A DNA stretch of 64,000 nt, from assembly GCA_947579665.1 (NCBI GenBank), contig OX388349.1:68266841-68330840 (forward strand), read 5' to 3'. Each line of letters begins with the position of its first letter. Within the stretch, counting starts at the first letter, position 1. The notes beneath the pieces were generated by a model, which worked only from the letters and a program-made list of their open reading frames with translations, did no database searches and was not told the origin of the DNA. This DNA comes from Sympetrum striolatum (Eukaryota > Arthropoda > Insecta > Odonata > Libellulidae). The position numbers were made by a program, and so were the translations under genes. This document shows positions 12,311 to 24,160 of this stretch, in pieces.

Positions 12311-13730
12311 CAGGTATGAGTTAAACGGGCTTCAAACCGTTTATGCTGAAATATAGTAAAAGAAAATGGTATTTTTTTTAGAAATTTTCAATTTTTCATT
12401 CAATTAGCGAGGTGGGTATCATACATTTTTGTCATAATAAAATTATCTAGTTACAATTTCAGCATAAAAGGTGAATGGCTCAGATTGTTTATTATTATTT
12501 TAAAATATTCACCGTAGTGTATGTTCTTATTTAAACGATACGTGTTACTTCAAGTAGATATACTTACAGCTGTACATGAAATACAGAGCTGTTACATTTC
12601 CTACTGGAAGTTGTGAATAAGCTCAAATGGTTGATTTATCCGGTTTTGGTGGAATAAATTTTCTGATTTCCATAGCATACAATAATTTTGAGTTTAATAT
12701 CAGTATAAACTAATAGCAACGGTACTTCTTCATTCGTGTTCTAAAATTGGTTTGAATACATTTTATATGGATTTTCAATTGACTTTGATTACTTATAAAA
12801 TACCAAATAGTAATAAATTTTCAAATTAAGAGATCGGGTACAGAATTAGCTCAATGAATGCATAGAAATACAGTAAGGATAATAAAACTTTCACGTGGAA
12901 ATATCATAAATTACCCGCATTTATCTTAAACTGCTATGCAAAATCACGGTCATTAATAAAGAAAATCAGTGATTTAAACTAGTACGATTGAAAAGAGAAT
13001 ATAATTATATACGTAATTTAGGATATAATAGAGGTAATTGTAATATCTAATCTCCAGAAACTAAAATAAATATTTTATGTAAAGGCAAAATAACGAATTT
13101 ATTTCTTCATTCAGTTAAACGACTTAACTTCTCCGGAAATTCTTACCATTCAACATAATTAAGAAATAAATACTAATTTATCTTTAAGCGGGGATAAGCA
13201 AGTTTTAAAAATGTAATTGCTATTATAATATCAGTTAACCTCAAACGAACATATGTATGAAAATAATCAGTTTGCACTGCAATCAGTTTTTAAATTTTCA
13301 GTTGCTTTCCTTGTATGTCAGGAGCTAAAAATGTGCACGTCTTACAAGGAAATAGAATAAGCTAAATTAAAACTCATTGGGACATATCTCAAACCTATGC
13401 GCTATCACAAACATCTATTTAGAAGTTCAAAATGAAATACCAGCATAACTAGATTATAATTGAGTTGATAACGGTCTTTCTAAGGATTTACAGTTACGTA
13501 GGAAAACATATCAAATACTAACTCATGCTTATCAAATATCTGCTCATTTACCACGAAGTCCATCAAAATCCTATCCAAAAAATAATCCTCTCCAACAGAA
13601 TAATCCCTAAAACCACTTATTACCAAACTCGACGTGGAGCGATCACATTTGAAATAATTTTCCCCTCCCGATACTGCGTTTCGACAGTTCCGAATATGCT
13701 GTTTGACTAATTGCTCATCTGTGGCTTCGG
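12311..13730. other. AT-rich non-coding DNA
   Basis: No gene or repeat recognised. The 96-codon minus frame at 13480-13770 shows no known domain; it lies downstream of the splice-donor-like site at 13823, where intron sequence would be expected. Confidence 0.4.
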
Positions 13731-13771
13731 CTAATACGCAGTTAATCTCCCCAGAATCCGAAGGTCCCACG

Positions 13772-13779
13772 TCACGTGA
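13772..13779. promoter_or_regulatory. E-box palindrome TCACGTGA
   Basis: Perfect 8-bp palindrome TCACGTGA, a canonical site for bHLH and bHLH-zipper factors of the MITF/USF/MAX type. It lies in a GC-richer patch about 45 bp from a consensus splice donor on the minus strand. Binding is inferred from the motif only. Confidence 0.35.
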
Positions 13780-13816
13780 TCGGGGATATTCGTTCGGTTT
13801 ATTCGTCGTCTCGCAT

Positions 13817-13824
13817 AACTTACC
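13817..13824 (-). other. Consensus 5' splice-site-like sequence
   Basis: On the minus strand the sequence reads GTCCGAG|GTAAGTT, a near-perfect metazoan 5' splice site with the GT at 13823-13822. Upstream on that strand a frame of about 30 codons with an internal ATG is open to the junction, but it has no recognisable protein family. It could be an untranslated or short coding first exon, or chance. Confidence 0.25.
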
Positions 13825-13999
13825 TCGGACAAAGTGATACGCATAATGGAACGACAGCGGCAGATGTTTAACTGCTCCTTTTTACCCTTGGCGTCCCACT
13901 TCCTCAATGTTTATGGCAAATACAACGATCCGATTCGTGCTGATGACAGATCACGATTAACGAAAATGAAAGAGCTCGTATTTTATCGAAATTTGGGGA

Positions 14000-15050
14000 A
14001 TAAAAAAAGGATATTTATTTTGGGCTCAAAATGAGAAAAACCCTCAATAATCCAGAAATATCTCTTTTGCTCCCAAACTCCTTTAATATTAGAGGTTTTA
14101 TAAACTTTCTATTCCAAATTGATATTTATATTATATCAATACAGAATTTTGATAATATTTTGCGTTTCTCTTACTAAATAAACCAAGTGAGGTAAACGTT
14201 TACAAGTTGCCTCATGGAAACCTTACTTTATTCTACGGTACAATGTAACGATAATTAATTATTATTTCATAAACAAACTTTCACATTAGAAGACAAACGA
14301 GAGAGAGAGAGAGAGAGAGATAAAATTACAAGTAAAATAAATAATATTTAGAAATATGATTAGGCTTACTTCAGTGATATACTTTCAAGAGACAAGGTCA
14401 ATGTATTCTAATAAAGTTTCGATTTTATGCTAAGACCCTCTAAATTTGAATAGGGATTACAGTATCCATCGATTGCGTAGATAATTGTCAGTGAAATGAA
14501 TGAAAATTAAGTCAGTAATCTTGATATTCGAAGAAATTTAGCCGGAAATTTGCTGATGAGAAAGTTTTTTTGATAGTAACATAGAGACAATCAAAGCATT
14601 AGAAAGGAGCTTCAAATTCAATTTCTTGCGCAGAATTTGCAAACGAAGAAACTGAAAAATATTACTCTTAATACAAAAAATTCCAAGTAATGTAACAGTT
14701 ACACTTCTTCACGGGGTAACAATTCCATTTCAATTTGAGTAACATTTTTTTCCATGAAATTATTTGCGAAGATTGGCCAAAAAGAATACAATCAACAGAT
14801 ACAGAGTAAATAAGAAATGATTCGTGCATACAGAGTGAAAAATCCATCAATATGTTACAAGGAAAGAAGGAAGTTTAAGAGGGAAATATTCTCTTGTAAT
14901 TTGAACTGAAGGTGAATTATTACGTAATTAGTTATCAGATATTGCTTTTATTCATCTTGAAGATCAAAATAAGCTATTCCTTTCTTAATAAAAATGTAGG
15001 TTAATCTGCTAACCCTTCCCAATCCTTTGAAATAAATTCCCGCTCCATAA
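14000..15050. other. AT-rich non-coding DNA
   Basis: Contains the GA microsatellite listed separately. No gene recognised. Confidence 0.5.
14299..14320. repeat. (GA)11 microsatellite
   Basis: Eleven uninterrupted GA units. A plain simple repeat, and a potential GAGA-factor-type binding tract if the organism has such a protein. Confidence 0.95.
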
Positions 15051-15059
15051 TTATGGATA

Positions 15060-15995
15060 ATATGCGTCAATTCGTGAATGGAGTATAAATTTCAACGAAG
15101 CACGACAAGGGGGGAAAAGTCGAAAAGATTTTTATTTCGAGCATGAACACTTTATCCACTTCAAGCGCACGATGAATATTCCCCTTATATCCCGTATCGC
15201 CTTCCCAATCCACAATTTCGACGCGTTGAAGTCGATTTCCTCGGAACACAAGATATCACTCCCCAAAAATATCCCTTTTCCACAAAACACCATACATCGC
15301 CCTGCTTTCGAAAGAAGGGGACTAGCTCCCAAACCGCACGCGACCGAAAAATAAAAAATACGGCGAAAAAAAATGGAATCACGGGAAATTTTCCTCCGCA
15401 CCGAAGAACAACAAAAAAGAGGCGATATTTCAAGCGTCTGTCTCTGCTGGAAACAAAATAAAAAGGACGGACGTCGCGCGATAAAAATGATTGCTCCGAA
15501 CTTTTTCCCACATACTTCATCGTCTCTCGCACTTCATCGTGATTCCGCACGCACGTTTCCAATTTCCGCGGTATCGTCTGTCATCTGCCGAATGTAGGGA
15601 AACCTGCCCAACTCATCTGCGAAACCACAGTCGCCCCTTTAAAGCACCGGTCCCTCCCCGCCATCAACCCCGGAATCGCGTATCCCTTCCCCGCCGAACC
15701 CCTGCGTTCCTCCCCCGCATCCGTGGGGGGGTGATACATTCCGGCCGAGACAATTAATTGGCACCAGCACACCTGCTGTTGGTGGGTAGCACCATATGGC
15801 GAACACGAAGGAGTCCCCGGGGATTCGTCTCGCCTGGCGGAATCATGGGAGGTGTCCGCGTGCATGTCATTGGAATTCACTTGGATTTCGTTCCCGTTCT
15901 TACGTTTGTTAGCATTCGTTCCCCTTTTGTCGCTCCTCCTCCCGGACTCGCGAAATTAACGGCGATGTTCACGTATATCTTGCTTGTGTAATCCG
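15060..15995. other. Large GC-rich CpG island
   Basis: One of the two strongest CpG-dense blocks in the window. The part from about 15600 to 15850 is C-rich on the plus strand (CCCTCCCCGCC and similar) and then carries CAATTAATTG and an E-box. Many frames stay open on both strands at once because stops are rare at this composition; none shows a domain. This could be a promoter-type or enhancer CpG island. No transcript structure can be assigned. Confidence 0.5.
15751..15784. promoter_or_regulatory. TAATTA palindrome beside an E-box inverted repeat
   Basis: CAATTAATTG (15751-15760) is a 10-bp palindrome holding a homeodomain core. It is followed by CACCAGCA and TGCTGTTGGTG around CACCTG (15770-15775), an imperfect inverted repeat centred on an E-box of the type bound by snail-class and bHLH proteins. 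Regulatory function is inferred from site clustering in a CpG-rich block. Confidence 0.3.
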
Positions 15996-15999
15996 AGGG

Positions 16000-17430
16000 A
16001 ATGGGGAGAGATTTTTTTCAATGGAGTGTTGCGGGTATCGTTCTTTCGATTAACACCATCTTTCTGTCTGTTATTACTCGATACGTACGTACCCTGTAAC
16101 AGATATAAAAAAACTTAAAGTGTTCTATAAACTGAAAAATAGACTCCAAATAAGTCAATCCAATTACATGCATGCCATTTGAATAAAGATTGAAACAAAA
16201 TTCTTTCTAGACTATGAAGAGGACGCACTTGTGTTTCACTGTGTCACACTGTTTCAAGCCTTACTTTATCAATTAAACAATTCATTAATGTCTGCAGTCT
16301 CAATTCACGGCATGAATGATTATTTAAAAAATAAAATTACACCAATTCCTATATTAGATGTTCATAAAATGTTAACTTAAACTTCTTAAACAAAGAATTC
16401 CTATTTCTATTTAAGGCATAGCTTCTAAAACGTGTCTTTGACGCGAATCTGGACCCTTATTTTAAGTTTTTTTGAGATATAAGAACGACAATTTGAAAAG
16501 TTAATTATTCCAATCGTCCAATGAAGTTTAAATGCATGTTTTGAAGTTTGTCAAGAATGTTGATGCTCACTTATTTTAAGTGATTCTTAAAATAATTGGC
16601 TTAAATAAAATGGAAACAGATTATTTAAAAAATACTCTCTTTTTTCACTTACAATAATATTATGTATACCTTCCCAATATGCCACTTTTAGAAAATGTCG
16701 TAATTTACAGAATAATTCTATAAATATTTATTTGGAGCTGAATTATTTAATTTATTTATGACTATGGCCCTGATCAAATAAATATTTAATAGAAATACAA
16801 AGAGTTCATGACGCAGATATCACTGGCAATTTTTCACTCTAAATAGTGTCTTAGGATCATTCATCGGTATCAGCACCAGTTGACTTGGGTATATATTCGT
16901 GAAATTCTGATAATTCCTAGCCCAAAAAGCGGGTGAATTAAGTTTGCAAAACAACTCTTTCGGTATTTTCTAAAGCTTCCATGATTTATTCCAGGAAATT
17001 GTAACAGTTGGTTATCCAAACCGAGAACACTCGACCCCACTGGGTAAGGTGGATTTCTGAGAGGATACAATAATTTGGAACTCATCCAAATTGCAAGGGA
17101 AGTGATTAACCGAGTGAATGAATACGATATTCAGACCTGAATGTGCTTCGCTGTTTGTGGTAAGCTTCCCGAAACAATATTTGGAATAAAGGTGATCTAA
17201 TGAAGCAATTTTAAGAAAGAAATGATTGTGATTTATCAAATGAGGGAAACCTTAATGGAGCAATTAAGACATGCTACGTAGAAAGAAGCTTCCGCAGACT
17301 TTTCACACATTGCTTAGAACGGAGGAACGGTATTTTATACGTATTTTTTTTGCTAAATCGAACCACGCCTTTTTAGAAAAACACCTTTACGGATGATAGC
17401 GAAAGTAAGTCATTTGAGGAAGAATTAAAA
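16000..17430. other. AT-rich non-coding DNA
   Basis: No gene, RNA gene or repeat recognised; overlapping short minus frames at 16870-17239 lack domains. Confidence 0.5.
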
Positions 17431-17960
17431 TAAGGGAAAATAAAGATTCTGAATGTAGGTGGAAAGGAAAGAATAAAACTGAGCTACCTATTTTTGAAAT
17501 TTTGTGAAGTATTTATGAAGAATATATGAGGAAAACCTCGCAATTAGATGCTTACAAAGATGAAATATAAAATCATGAATCAGAGAACAGAAAATTAAAG
17601 AGGAAGAAGAAATTTGATGAGGGAAAGAAAAACTTTGAGAGCAAACGACAGAATATCAAAAAGTTGAATGATCGCTGACGTCTGGCATAAATTTATCCAT
17701 AACACTGTAGAGGATTATAGAAGATAATGAAGAAATATGCAACTGAAAGGAAAAATCACCGCGCGTGAAATATCTAAAATCTAAAAAATACATTAGAGGA
17801 ATATCAAAAAAAGTATTGGAGATAAAGTGGATCGCTTAGAGTGAAAAAATACAGAATTATAAGATATTTGTGCAGTTAAATGACGTTAAATGCCAGATTA
17901 TAAAAGGGAGTTAAGAGCAAGTTAGGAGGAAAAGTAGTATTAACATAATGCGAGTATATT
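17430..17960. other. A/G-rich tract
   Basis: About 500 bp in which the plus strand is dominated by A and G (for example GAGGAAGAAGAAATTTGATG). The tract is broken by stops in all frames. It may be a decayed purine island or an old coiled-coil-like coding remnant; nothing specific supports the latter. Confidence 0.35.
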
Positions 17961-18059
17961 ATAAGTGACTGAGTATATATCGTTTTTAGGCCTTAAATGA
18001 AAATGCAAAGTTTGAGAACCAGACTGAAAAAATGTCAAACTAACACTATAGGTAAACAG

Positions 18060-18840
18060 AAAATATCAAACCTTAATCCCGACTAATCGGAGAATAGATC
18101 TGACAAGACCGTGACTCGAGCATAGATGTCCCAATTTCCGGGTGTTAGTCACAGGCAAGTGAATTTTTTCTCGTAATAGTTTCACTTCATTTTAAGGGAT
18201 ACTTTGACCAAGTCAGTGGAGGCTCTGACTAAGAAGCAGCTACCGACGGCACGGTCCTCGTAGAGGGGACAGGCACAGAACGATTTGGGGGTTGACCGTT
18301 TCATTGATCAAATAGAAGAAAATATTAGTTGATAACACTAAAAAAACTTGGATAACACATGTTCTATATCTTTACTTGTCCATCGATCTTTTTATATTTC
18401 TTACCGAAGTTTCTGTTTCGTCGTCATTTCACACTTGCCTTTATGTGATCCATGAAAGAGTCTTCCCTCAACTCTTTGTAGACCAATTACCTCTTTGAGG
18501 ACCATGCCGTAGATATCTGCTGATGTAATTGAAACAAAATGCTGAAAGGAAGTGAAATATAGCAGCAGTAATAGCATTATTGAAGTGTAAATAATAGTAG
18601 TAGTAATAGTATGTTTATAGTGTTGGGGAAAGAAAATAGAAATTGAAAGTATAGTACTGCTAAAGCAGTAGGACAGCTCTGGTCTTTTCGCAAATGAATT
18701 CTTACTGGAAATGGAACCCGGGACCGCTTTTACCAAAGCCCTAAGCATCTACTTGCCGATCGAAAAGCCCGCGAAATTAATAATGAAGGTTTGTTATTGA
18801 ATGGAGAATTCTATCAATGAATGAAAGTAGAAGAAAATTT
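18060..18840. other. Mixed spacer with a GC-richer patch
   Basis: The patch at about 18210-18290 includes AGTCAGTGGAGGCTCTGACT, a 6-bp-arm hairpin. No gene is recognised. The 115-codon minus frame at 18401-18748 overlaps the SINE-like piece and shows no domain. Confidence 0.4.
18708..18765 (-). repeat. Possible tRNA-derived SINE fragment
   Basis: On the minus strand: GCAAGTAGATGCTTAGG, then GCTTTGGTAAAAGCGG, then TCCCGGGTTCCATTTCC. The last part resembles a T arm and B box (GGTTCNANTCC) with one key base changed. The A-box match is weak. Confidence 0.4.
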
Positions 18841-19325
18841 AAAGCTGAATGCGAGGAAAAAGTGAAAGTAAATCAACATATCGCGGCGTAAAAGTGAATG
18901 GAAAGGTGAAGAAGGAGCAAAAGGAAATGCGCGATCGTTGAGAGGGGATAAGGAGGTAAAAGGTAAGTAAGGGGAGAATAAGGAAGAAAGGTAGTCCGAG
19001 AGATGGAGGGGAAAGGGACGGGGGTGGGGGGAAGTGAAAGGGCGCTTCGGCGGAGTGGTACGGAATGGGAGACGGATGGGTCCCGTGGGTAAATGGGGCG
19101 TAGGAGGAGAAGCATAAAAAAGGTGAAGGTGAGAAAAGGAGCGGGCAAAATGGAACGCAGTAGAATGGAGGAGAAAAAAGGAAGGAGAAAGATGGGGGAA
19201 ATTATGAGCAGCAGCTGTTCAAGGTGAGGGAAATGAGAAGAGGGAATTCGCAAATGAGGAAGAGCTGAGGAGAAAATAAGATGGAGCGGAGTTCGGGGGC
19301 AATAGAGCACGGGGATACGAAATCA
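18840..19325. other. Strongly purine-skewed island with G-quadruplex motif
   Basis: Nearly 480 bp of G/A-dominated plus strand. The 145-codon minus frame at 18873-19310 is a leucine/serine/proline low-complexity string produced by that skew and is not a credible gene. Contains the G4 motif at 19008-19031. Confidence 0.55.
19008..19031 (+). other. G-quadruplex motif
   Basis: Four G runs of 4, 3, 5 and 6 separated by loops of 3, 2 and 1 bases (GGGG AAA GGG AC GGGGG T GGGGGG). This satisfies the standard G3+N1-7 rule with very short loops, so a stable fold is likely in single-stranded DNA or RNA. Confidence 0.8.
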
Positions 19326-21565
19326 TCGCTTTAAGAAATTTTGCGATGTAAAATGAAATGGATCATAAAGCGTCGGATCATTCATTGCCTATGACCCTTG
19401 TGCGAGATCGCAGGGTTGCAATGAGTTTTTTCTCGTTTATTTACGAACGTACGTTGAAATTTTACCGGTATACATGGAAATTATACTATTATTATCAAGC
19501 TAGAAATAGTCACAGGAACATTTTTGTTTAGCCGTTCTTACAGCGAGGTTCCTGTAATATTAGTTTCATTTTATAATAATTAGTACTGCAAAATTCTTGT
19601 CGAAAAATATAGTATTCTATTTCTAAAGCGAGTATAAACAAAGTTAGTGCTCTTAATATATAATTAATTAAATAAATTAAATTTAAAGATTATCTCTGTA
19701 GGAGAGTAAAGTAGTATCCTACGCGAGTACTGCATTGCCAGGTAGTCGTTGGATACTGCAAATATAACTCCATCAATGGAAAATCAGTTTAATGGGACAC
19801 AAACCTTGTTCTTACTTTACAAACTACGTTTTTTCTCATTGCATAGTGTATATGGTGAATGAAAATACAAACTGTTTCTTGCTAGCATTGAATTAAACAA
19901 CATTATGAATGTCATCCTAAATTACAGAGGTGATTTTTTATAGCAACTGATTGTTTATACAAGATACTCCGCAAAATCATCATCTTTCAATCATTTATAA
20001 TAACAATCAAACGGTAAATCTCCAATAATTAATAATAGAGAAGTTAATGAAAAGTTAGCTTATAAATATGAATAATTTTAATATAATATAGTGTCTAAGC
20101 TATGAAGACGCTTTAGTCTGAAACTTGTTTGTAACAGTAAAGCAGTAACAAAACCGAGAAAATAATTTGCATTAATTTTAGGAAATGGTATGACATATTG
20201 CATGCTTCATGACCCGTACCATACAACATATAAAAGTTTAGTGGCTACCCTTGAATTTTCATTCACCATGATTTACAATATCAATTGCCATAAATTCCAG
20301 TATTGGACCATTAAGAAGTTATTAAATCACGTTGATGTATGAACAGACTACGGTTTGGTATATTCCTAAAACTCTGGAAGAGCTCATGAAGTTAATATGA
20401 CTTTAAACACGGAAACGACCTTAATTAATCATTAACTCGTTTTTCAGTAGCCAGTCTCTCAAAGCTGAAAGCTGAATCCTTATAATAAAGGAATAATTAA
20501 GCGCTTCGAAGGTCTCATCAATGGAAAACTGCTAATTAAGAGGGCGATTTTCGATCGATGTCTTTGATATAATTATAGGCAAAGAGTATATTAACTGGAT
20601 ATTAAAGAGTGGCCTACACATTTGGCTCCGCAATTAGCCGTGTTAAATAGATAAATGCACTTGCAGTTGAAGAATTATCATGGCGAAGAAATTAAACACG
20701 GTATTAAGAATGGAGAATGATCGTCGTGGGATGAAATAGAGCGAGGAAATAAAACTAAATGGAAGAAGGACCTAAATTATTAGTGGCATAATAGGAGGAA
20801 CTTCCCTTGGCATCTTGAATATAAGATCTTAAAGAGGATAGATAATTCTATTGCACATGACATGGCAAATTTTAAAGCTTTGTCAAAGATAGAAAAGGGT
20901 CACACGAAGCAAAAGTATATTTAGGAATATATCCATGATTACTATATTTAACAGTTCCATGCGGAACGCATCAGTATTCTAAAATAATCTCAAAGCAATC
21001 GTAAAATTGAGGGTTAATTACTAAAGCCACTGCCACAGGAAGTAATCAATTGTGTAATACTAAAAAATGGGTATTTCCTGCGCAAAAGCCTTGAATTCCC
21101 AATACTCAAATTTAAACTATCAAAGTTTGACTTCGTTTTTTTCCATTAATTACTTTCACTCAAAATAAATTCCACTGCAGCGCGCAACAATAGTAATAGC
21201 AAAGGAAGTATTACATTTTTGAAGTTGAGAAAAGGTAAATCAAAGAAACGGCTTACCTTTATACAAGAAAAATATGACATTCCTCCAACTGAACACCGCA
21301 GTTGTTATAGTTCCTGTTCCACGGTGACCTGCGTATAAATTAGAAATAAGAGATTAAATTAACAGAGCAGGCCAAATATTTGGGTGATATTATAGGAAAA
21401 ATAACGTTAAGGTGAAGTTTCAAAGAACTTGAAAATCTCACAACGTCTTTTTTATTATAATTCCGGAACAAAACACATACTGTTGGAATGGACTATTTCT
21501 ATAAAAAAGATGAATAATGACAAACAATTTATACAATATTTACAACATTATGTGGAAGAAATCTC
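19326..21565. other. AT-rich non-coding DNA
   Basis: No gene or transposon end recognised. A GTAGGA...TCCTAC short inverted pair near 19700 is the only structure noted. Confidence 0.5.
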
Positions 21566-21568
21566 AAT

Positions 21569-21784
21569 GGCTGAAATCACCCTGAAGTAGTACATGGGTG
21601 AACCGAATCTAAGGTGAAACTTCCCACACTGAAAATTCATGTGAGTATCTCAGGATAAATAATTCCCAGGATGAAATGTCCTAGTGCAAAGATTCACTTG
21701 GGTGGAACATATCTGAGTGAAAATTCCCTAGGTTACTTTGGGAGAATCATCTCTCGGGTGAGCTGCCTTGGGTGAATCGTCTCG
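21569..21784 (+). repeat. Degenerate 16-bp tandem repeat array
   Basis: Consecutive segments share the form GGGTGAAAATTCCCTT. Examples are GGGTGAACCGAATCTA (21596), AGGTGAAACTTCCCAC (21612), ACTGAAAATTCATGTG (21628), AGGATGAAATGTCCTA (21668), GTGCAAAGATTCACTT (21684), GGGTGGAACATATCTG (21700), AGTGAAAATTCCCTA (21716), GGGAGAATCATCTCTC (21740), and then GGGTGA at 21756 and 21770. About 12 units are present, most exactly 16 bp, with one 24-bp unit and one 9-bp interruption. The array is not coding. Confidence 0.7.
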
Positions 21785-23080
21785 TAAACGAAACGTGTTC
21801 TACTCACCCAGAATAGTATCCAATTCCAACTTAATTTGACTACTATCTATTTCATCGATGAAAAAGCCTGAGATGCAAAAGCGCGAGTGAAAGACAAGGA
21901 TGAGAAACGCAATGCACGAAGACAAAAAGGCGAGCAATGCGTTGGGACTCCATCGGAAAAAAAAATCAAGCGAGCGGCCGAGAAGTGGCAAATGAAAGGA
22001 GAAACGATTTTTAGAACAATTTATGGAAGGGAAATGGAAAGCAAGCGGATAAAATGAGCACGATCACGAATCGAAATTTGGTGAAATGAAATACGGGATG
22101 GGAAAAAGACAATGGAGGAAAGAGTCCAAGTATAGTTGCAAAAGATATTTGTGATAAATGATTCAAAAATTGAACAAAATTTCCTAAAACGCTAAAGAAT
22201 ATCTTTAAACTTGCTCACAACTACTATATAATCAACTTTATTTTAGTGCAATTTTCAGCGCGGAGGCGAATTTGATTTCCATTCCCCCATCATCCGATTG
22301 CTATCGGTAGAAAAAGAGATAATTTGCTCTCCCTCTCATTGCTCAGCCAGATTTCTGCAAATGGAAAATGCATACGTGAAGGCAGAATGATGAAATAATT
22401 AACACTGATCATAATAGGAAATAGGTAGCGATAAAAATGAAAGATTTATGCAGCAAGCCTTGTATTTTGCTTTGGCAATCGTAGAAGTCAAATAAAGATA
22501 ATTTATTCTCATCCCATTAATACCTATTAGCTAAAGAGAGGGTACAAGGTAACCATGAAGGATAGAGGTGGGAGTATCTTTGCCTGGGCTTTGTTTGGCA
22601 CCCAGAACACCATTAATGGAGAATCTTAACTTATTTAGCACAAGTTTTACATAAGAAGTGAGCGAAATTTACATAACTATTAATTGTCACTCATATCTCA
22701 TTAGCTTTTGTATTTCTATTGCCACGAAAAAAATAGAGTAGAGTTGAATACGAATGGTAGCTCTACAACTAAGGTCATATGCACCGGTTTCTCAGCATTT
22801 AAAAACCCTTTTCCCTTAAATAAGAATACTACAATATATTTCAAACAATGAAATCAAACGAAACTATTTTTCTTCTTCAGATCATGAAAAAATTTGAAGT
22901 TTGTATAAAGAATAAAATTTGAGCAAAATTCCGGCAATTAAATTACACGAAAGACTTTTCTATCCCTTACCAAATAACGAATGAGAAATGCCCCATCAGT
23001 CAAATCGTGGCTATAGAAAACGTTGACGGTAGAAATTCTCTTAAAATTCCCTTATCCTTTACTTTAATGCTTAAGTATCA
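21785..23080. other. Short purine-skewed patch then AT-rich DNA
   Basis: From about 21860 to 22120 the plus strand is again G/A-rich with CpG (AGCGAGCGGCCGAGAAG near 21970). The rest is AT-rich with no recognised gene or repeat. Confidence 0.4.
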
Positions 23081-23570
23081 GCATTTCCATGGCTAAGTTC
23101 GTTGACTTCTCAGAAACAACCATCGTGGTGTCGATTAAAACCATTCGGTAATTCAACAGAGATTACGCGTCCAATGACTCATTTTCTGGATGGAATTTAC
23201 CACTCGGACAGTGGCGCCTTTTGTGTCAAAATGTGGATAAGATATGACGGATAACTCTCTTTTATTTCCTCGAGTACACTTGGATCGATGCACGTATGAC
23301 TCATGCACTCGTCCACAGACTTCCTTGTCTCCGATATCTCAAGAATTCCTCAAACGCGAGAAGGAGGGAGGTGGAGTATACGGGAGAGTAATAAAAGGAA
23401 AAAAATGTTACTCCGGAATAAATTGAAGACTGTTTTTTGCGGGCTTCTTAAAGGAACGTCTGCATTTAATCCATCAACCAGCGGCCCGCTTCCTTTCCAT
23501 TGTTACTTGTGCATTAAGGAATCTTCGATCTCGAGGAAGTGACATCGTTGGCAAATAGACAGTCGTTTTG
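23080..23570. other. Weak GC-richer island
   Basis: Moderately GC-richer, CpG-bearing stretch with overlapping plus frames (23244-23542) in two phases and no domain. Confidence 0.35.
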
Positions 23571-23847
23571 AGATGCCTAAAGTAAGCGCGATGCATGTTT
23601 CACCGTCACTTTCGCAAGATAATTCATGGTATTTATTAATTTATTTGTTCCTGCAATCATATTCTGATGAGTGGATTATTATTCATTTGTCATTTACTAC
23701 AGAATAGAGAAAAAATTATCATCCATTTACTATCGCCACACTCTTAGACATTGCTGTGATGGCATTAAGGAACTGATGTGTGAAAGAAGTTGAATAGTGG
23801 CATTAATTTAGGTTTCTCCTTATAGAATGCCAAGAAGAGTGTTACTC

Positions 23848-24160
23848 ATAGAATCATTGTGCTTTACGTACGTGGACATGTACCACTGATAGCATTCTGG
23901 CTTGTTGAGAAAAGCAAGGGCAAGCAACATCACACCTCATTCTGCCTAGTAAGCCTCATGTCGCTCTGATAGTTTTTGGAAGCTAATGTTAGAAGAAGTG
24001 ATATATCAACTGGTACTCGGGCAGAGTACTTAATAGACTGTTAATGTGATTCTCCGGTAAATGAGTGAGAGAATTCTTGTTGGAGCCCTTACTTGAGATA
24101 TATCTCTGTGACCTTAAGGACAGGCAATCCCTATTCTCAAAAGTTAGTTTAATAGCAACA
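23848..24160 (+). repeat. Unrecognised dispersed repeat, copy A
   Basis: Diverged match to 51340-51655 in the same orientation over about 310 bp. Shared blocks in the same order are AGCATTCTGGCT, TAGTAAGCCTCAT, GATATATCAAC/GCGATCAAC, AGCCCTTACTT and CCTTAAGGACAGGCA/CCTTGAGGGTAGGCA. Similarity fades at both ends with no visible terminal repeat, poly-A or pol III boxes, so the class is unknown. Short frames across it (23989-24174, 24065-24250) differ between copies, which argues against conserved coding. Confidence 0.6.

Noticed and set aside
15132..15880. Cluster of frames on both strands in the CpG island
   Set aside because: Six overlapping frames open at once reflect few stop codons in GC-rich DNA; none has a domain.
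18873..19310. 145-codon minus-strand frame
   Set aside because: Leucine/proline/serine low-complexity string dictated by the purine-rich opposite strand; no membrane-protein pattern beyond that.
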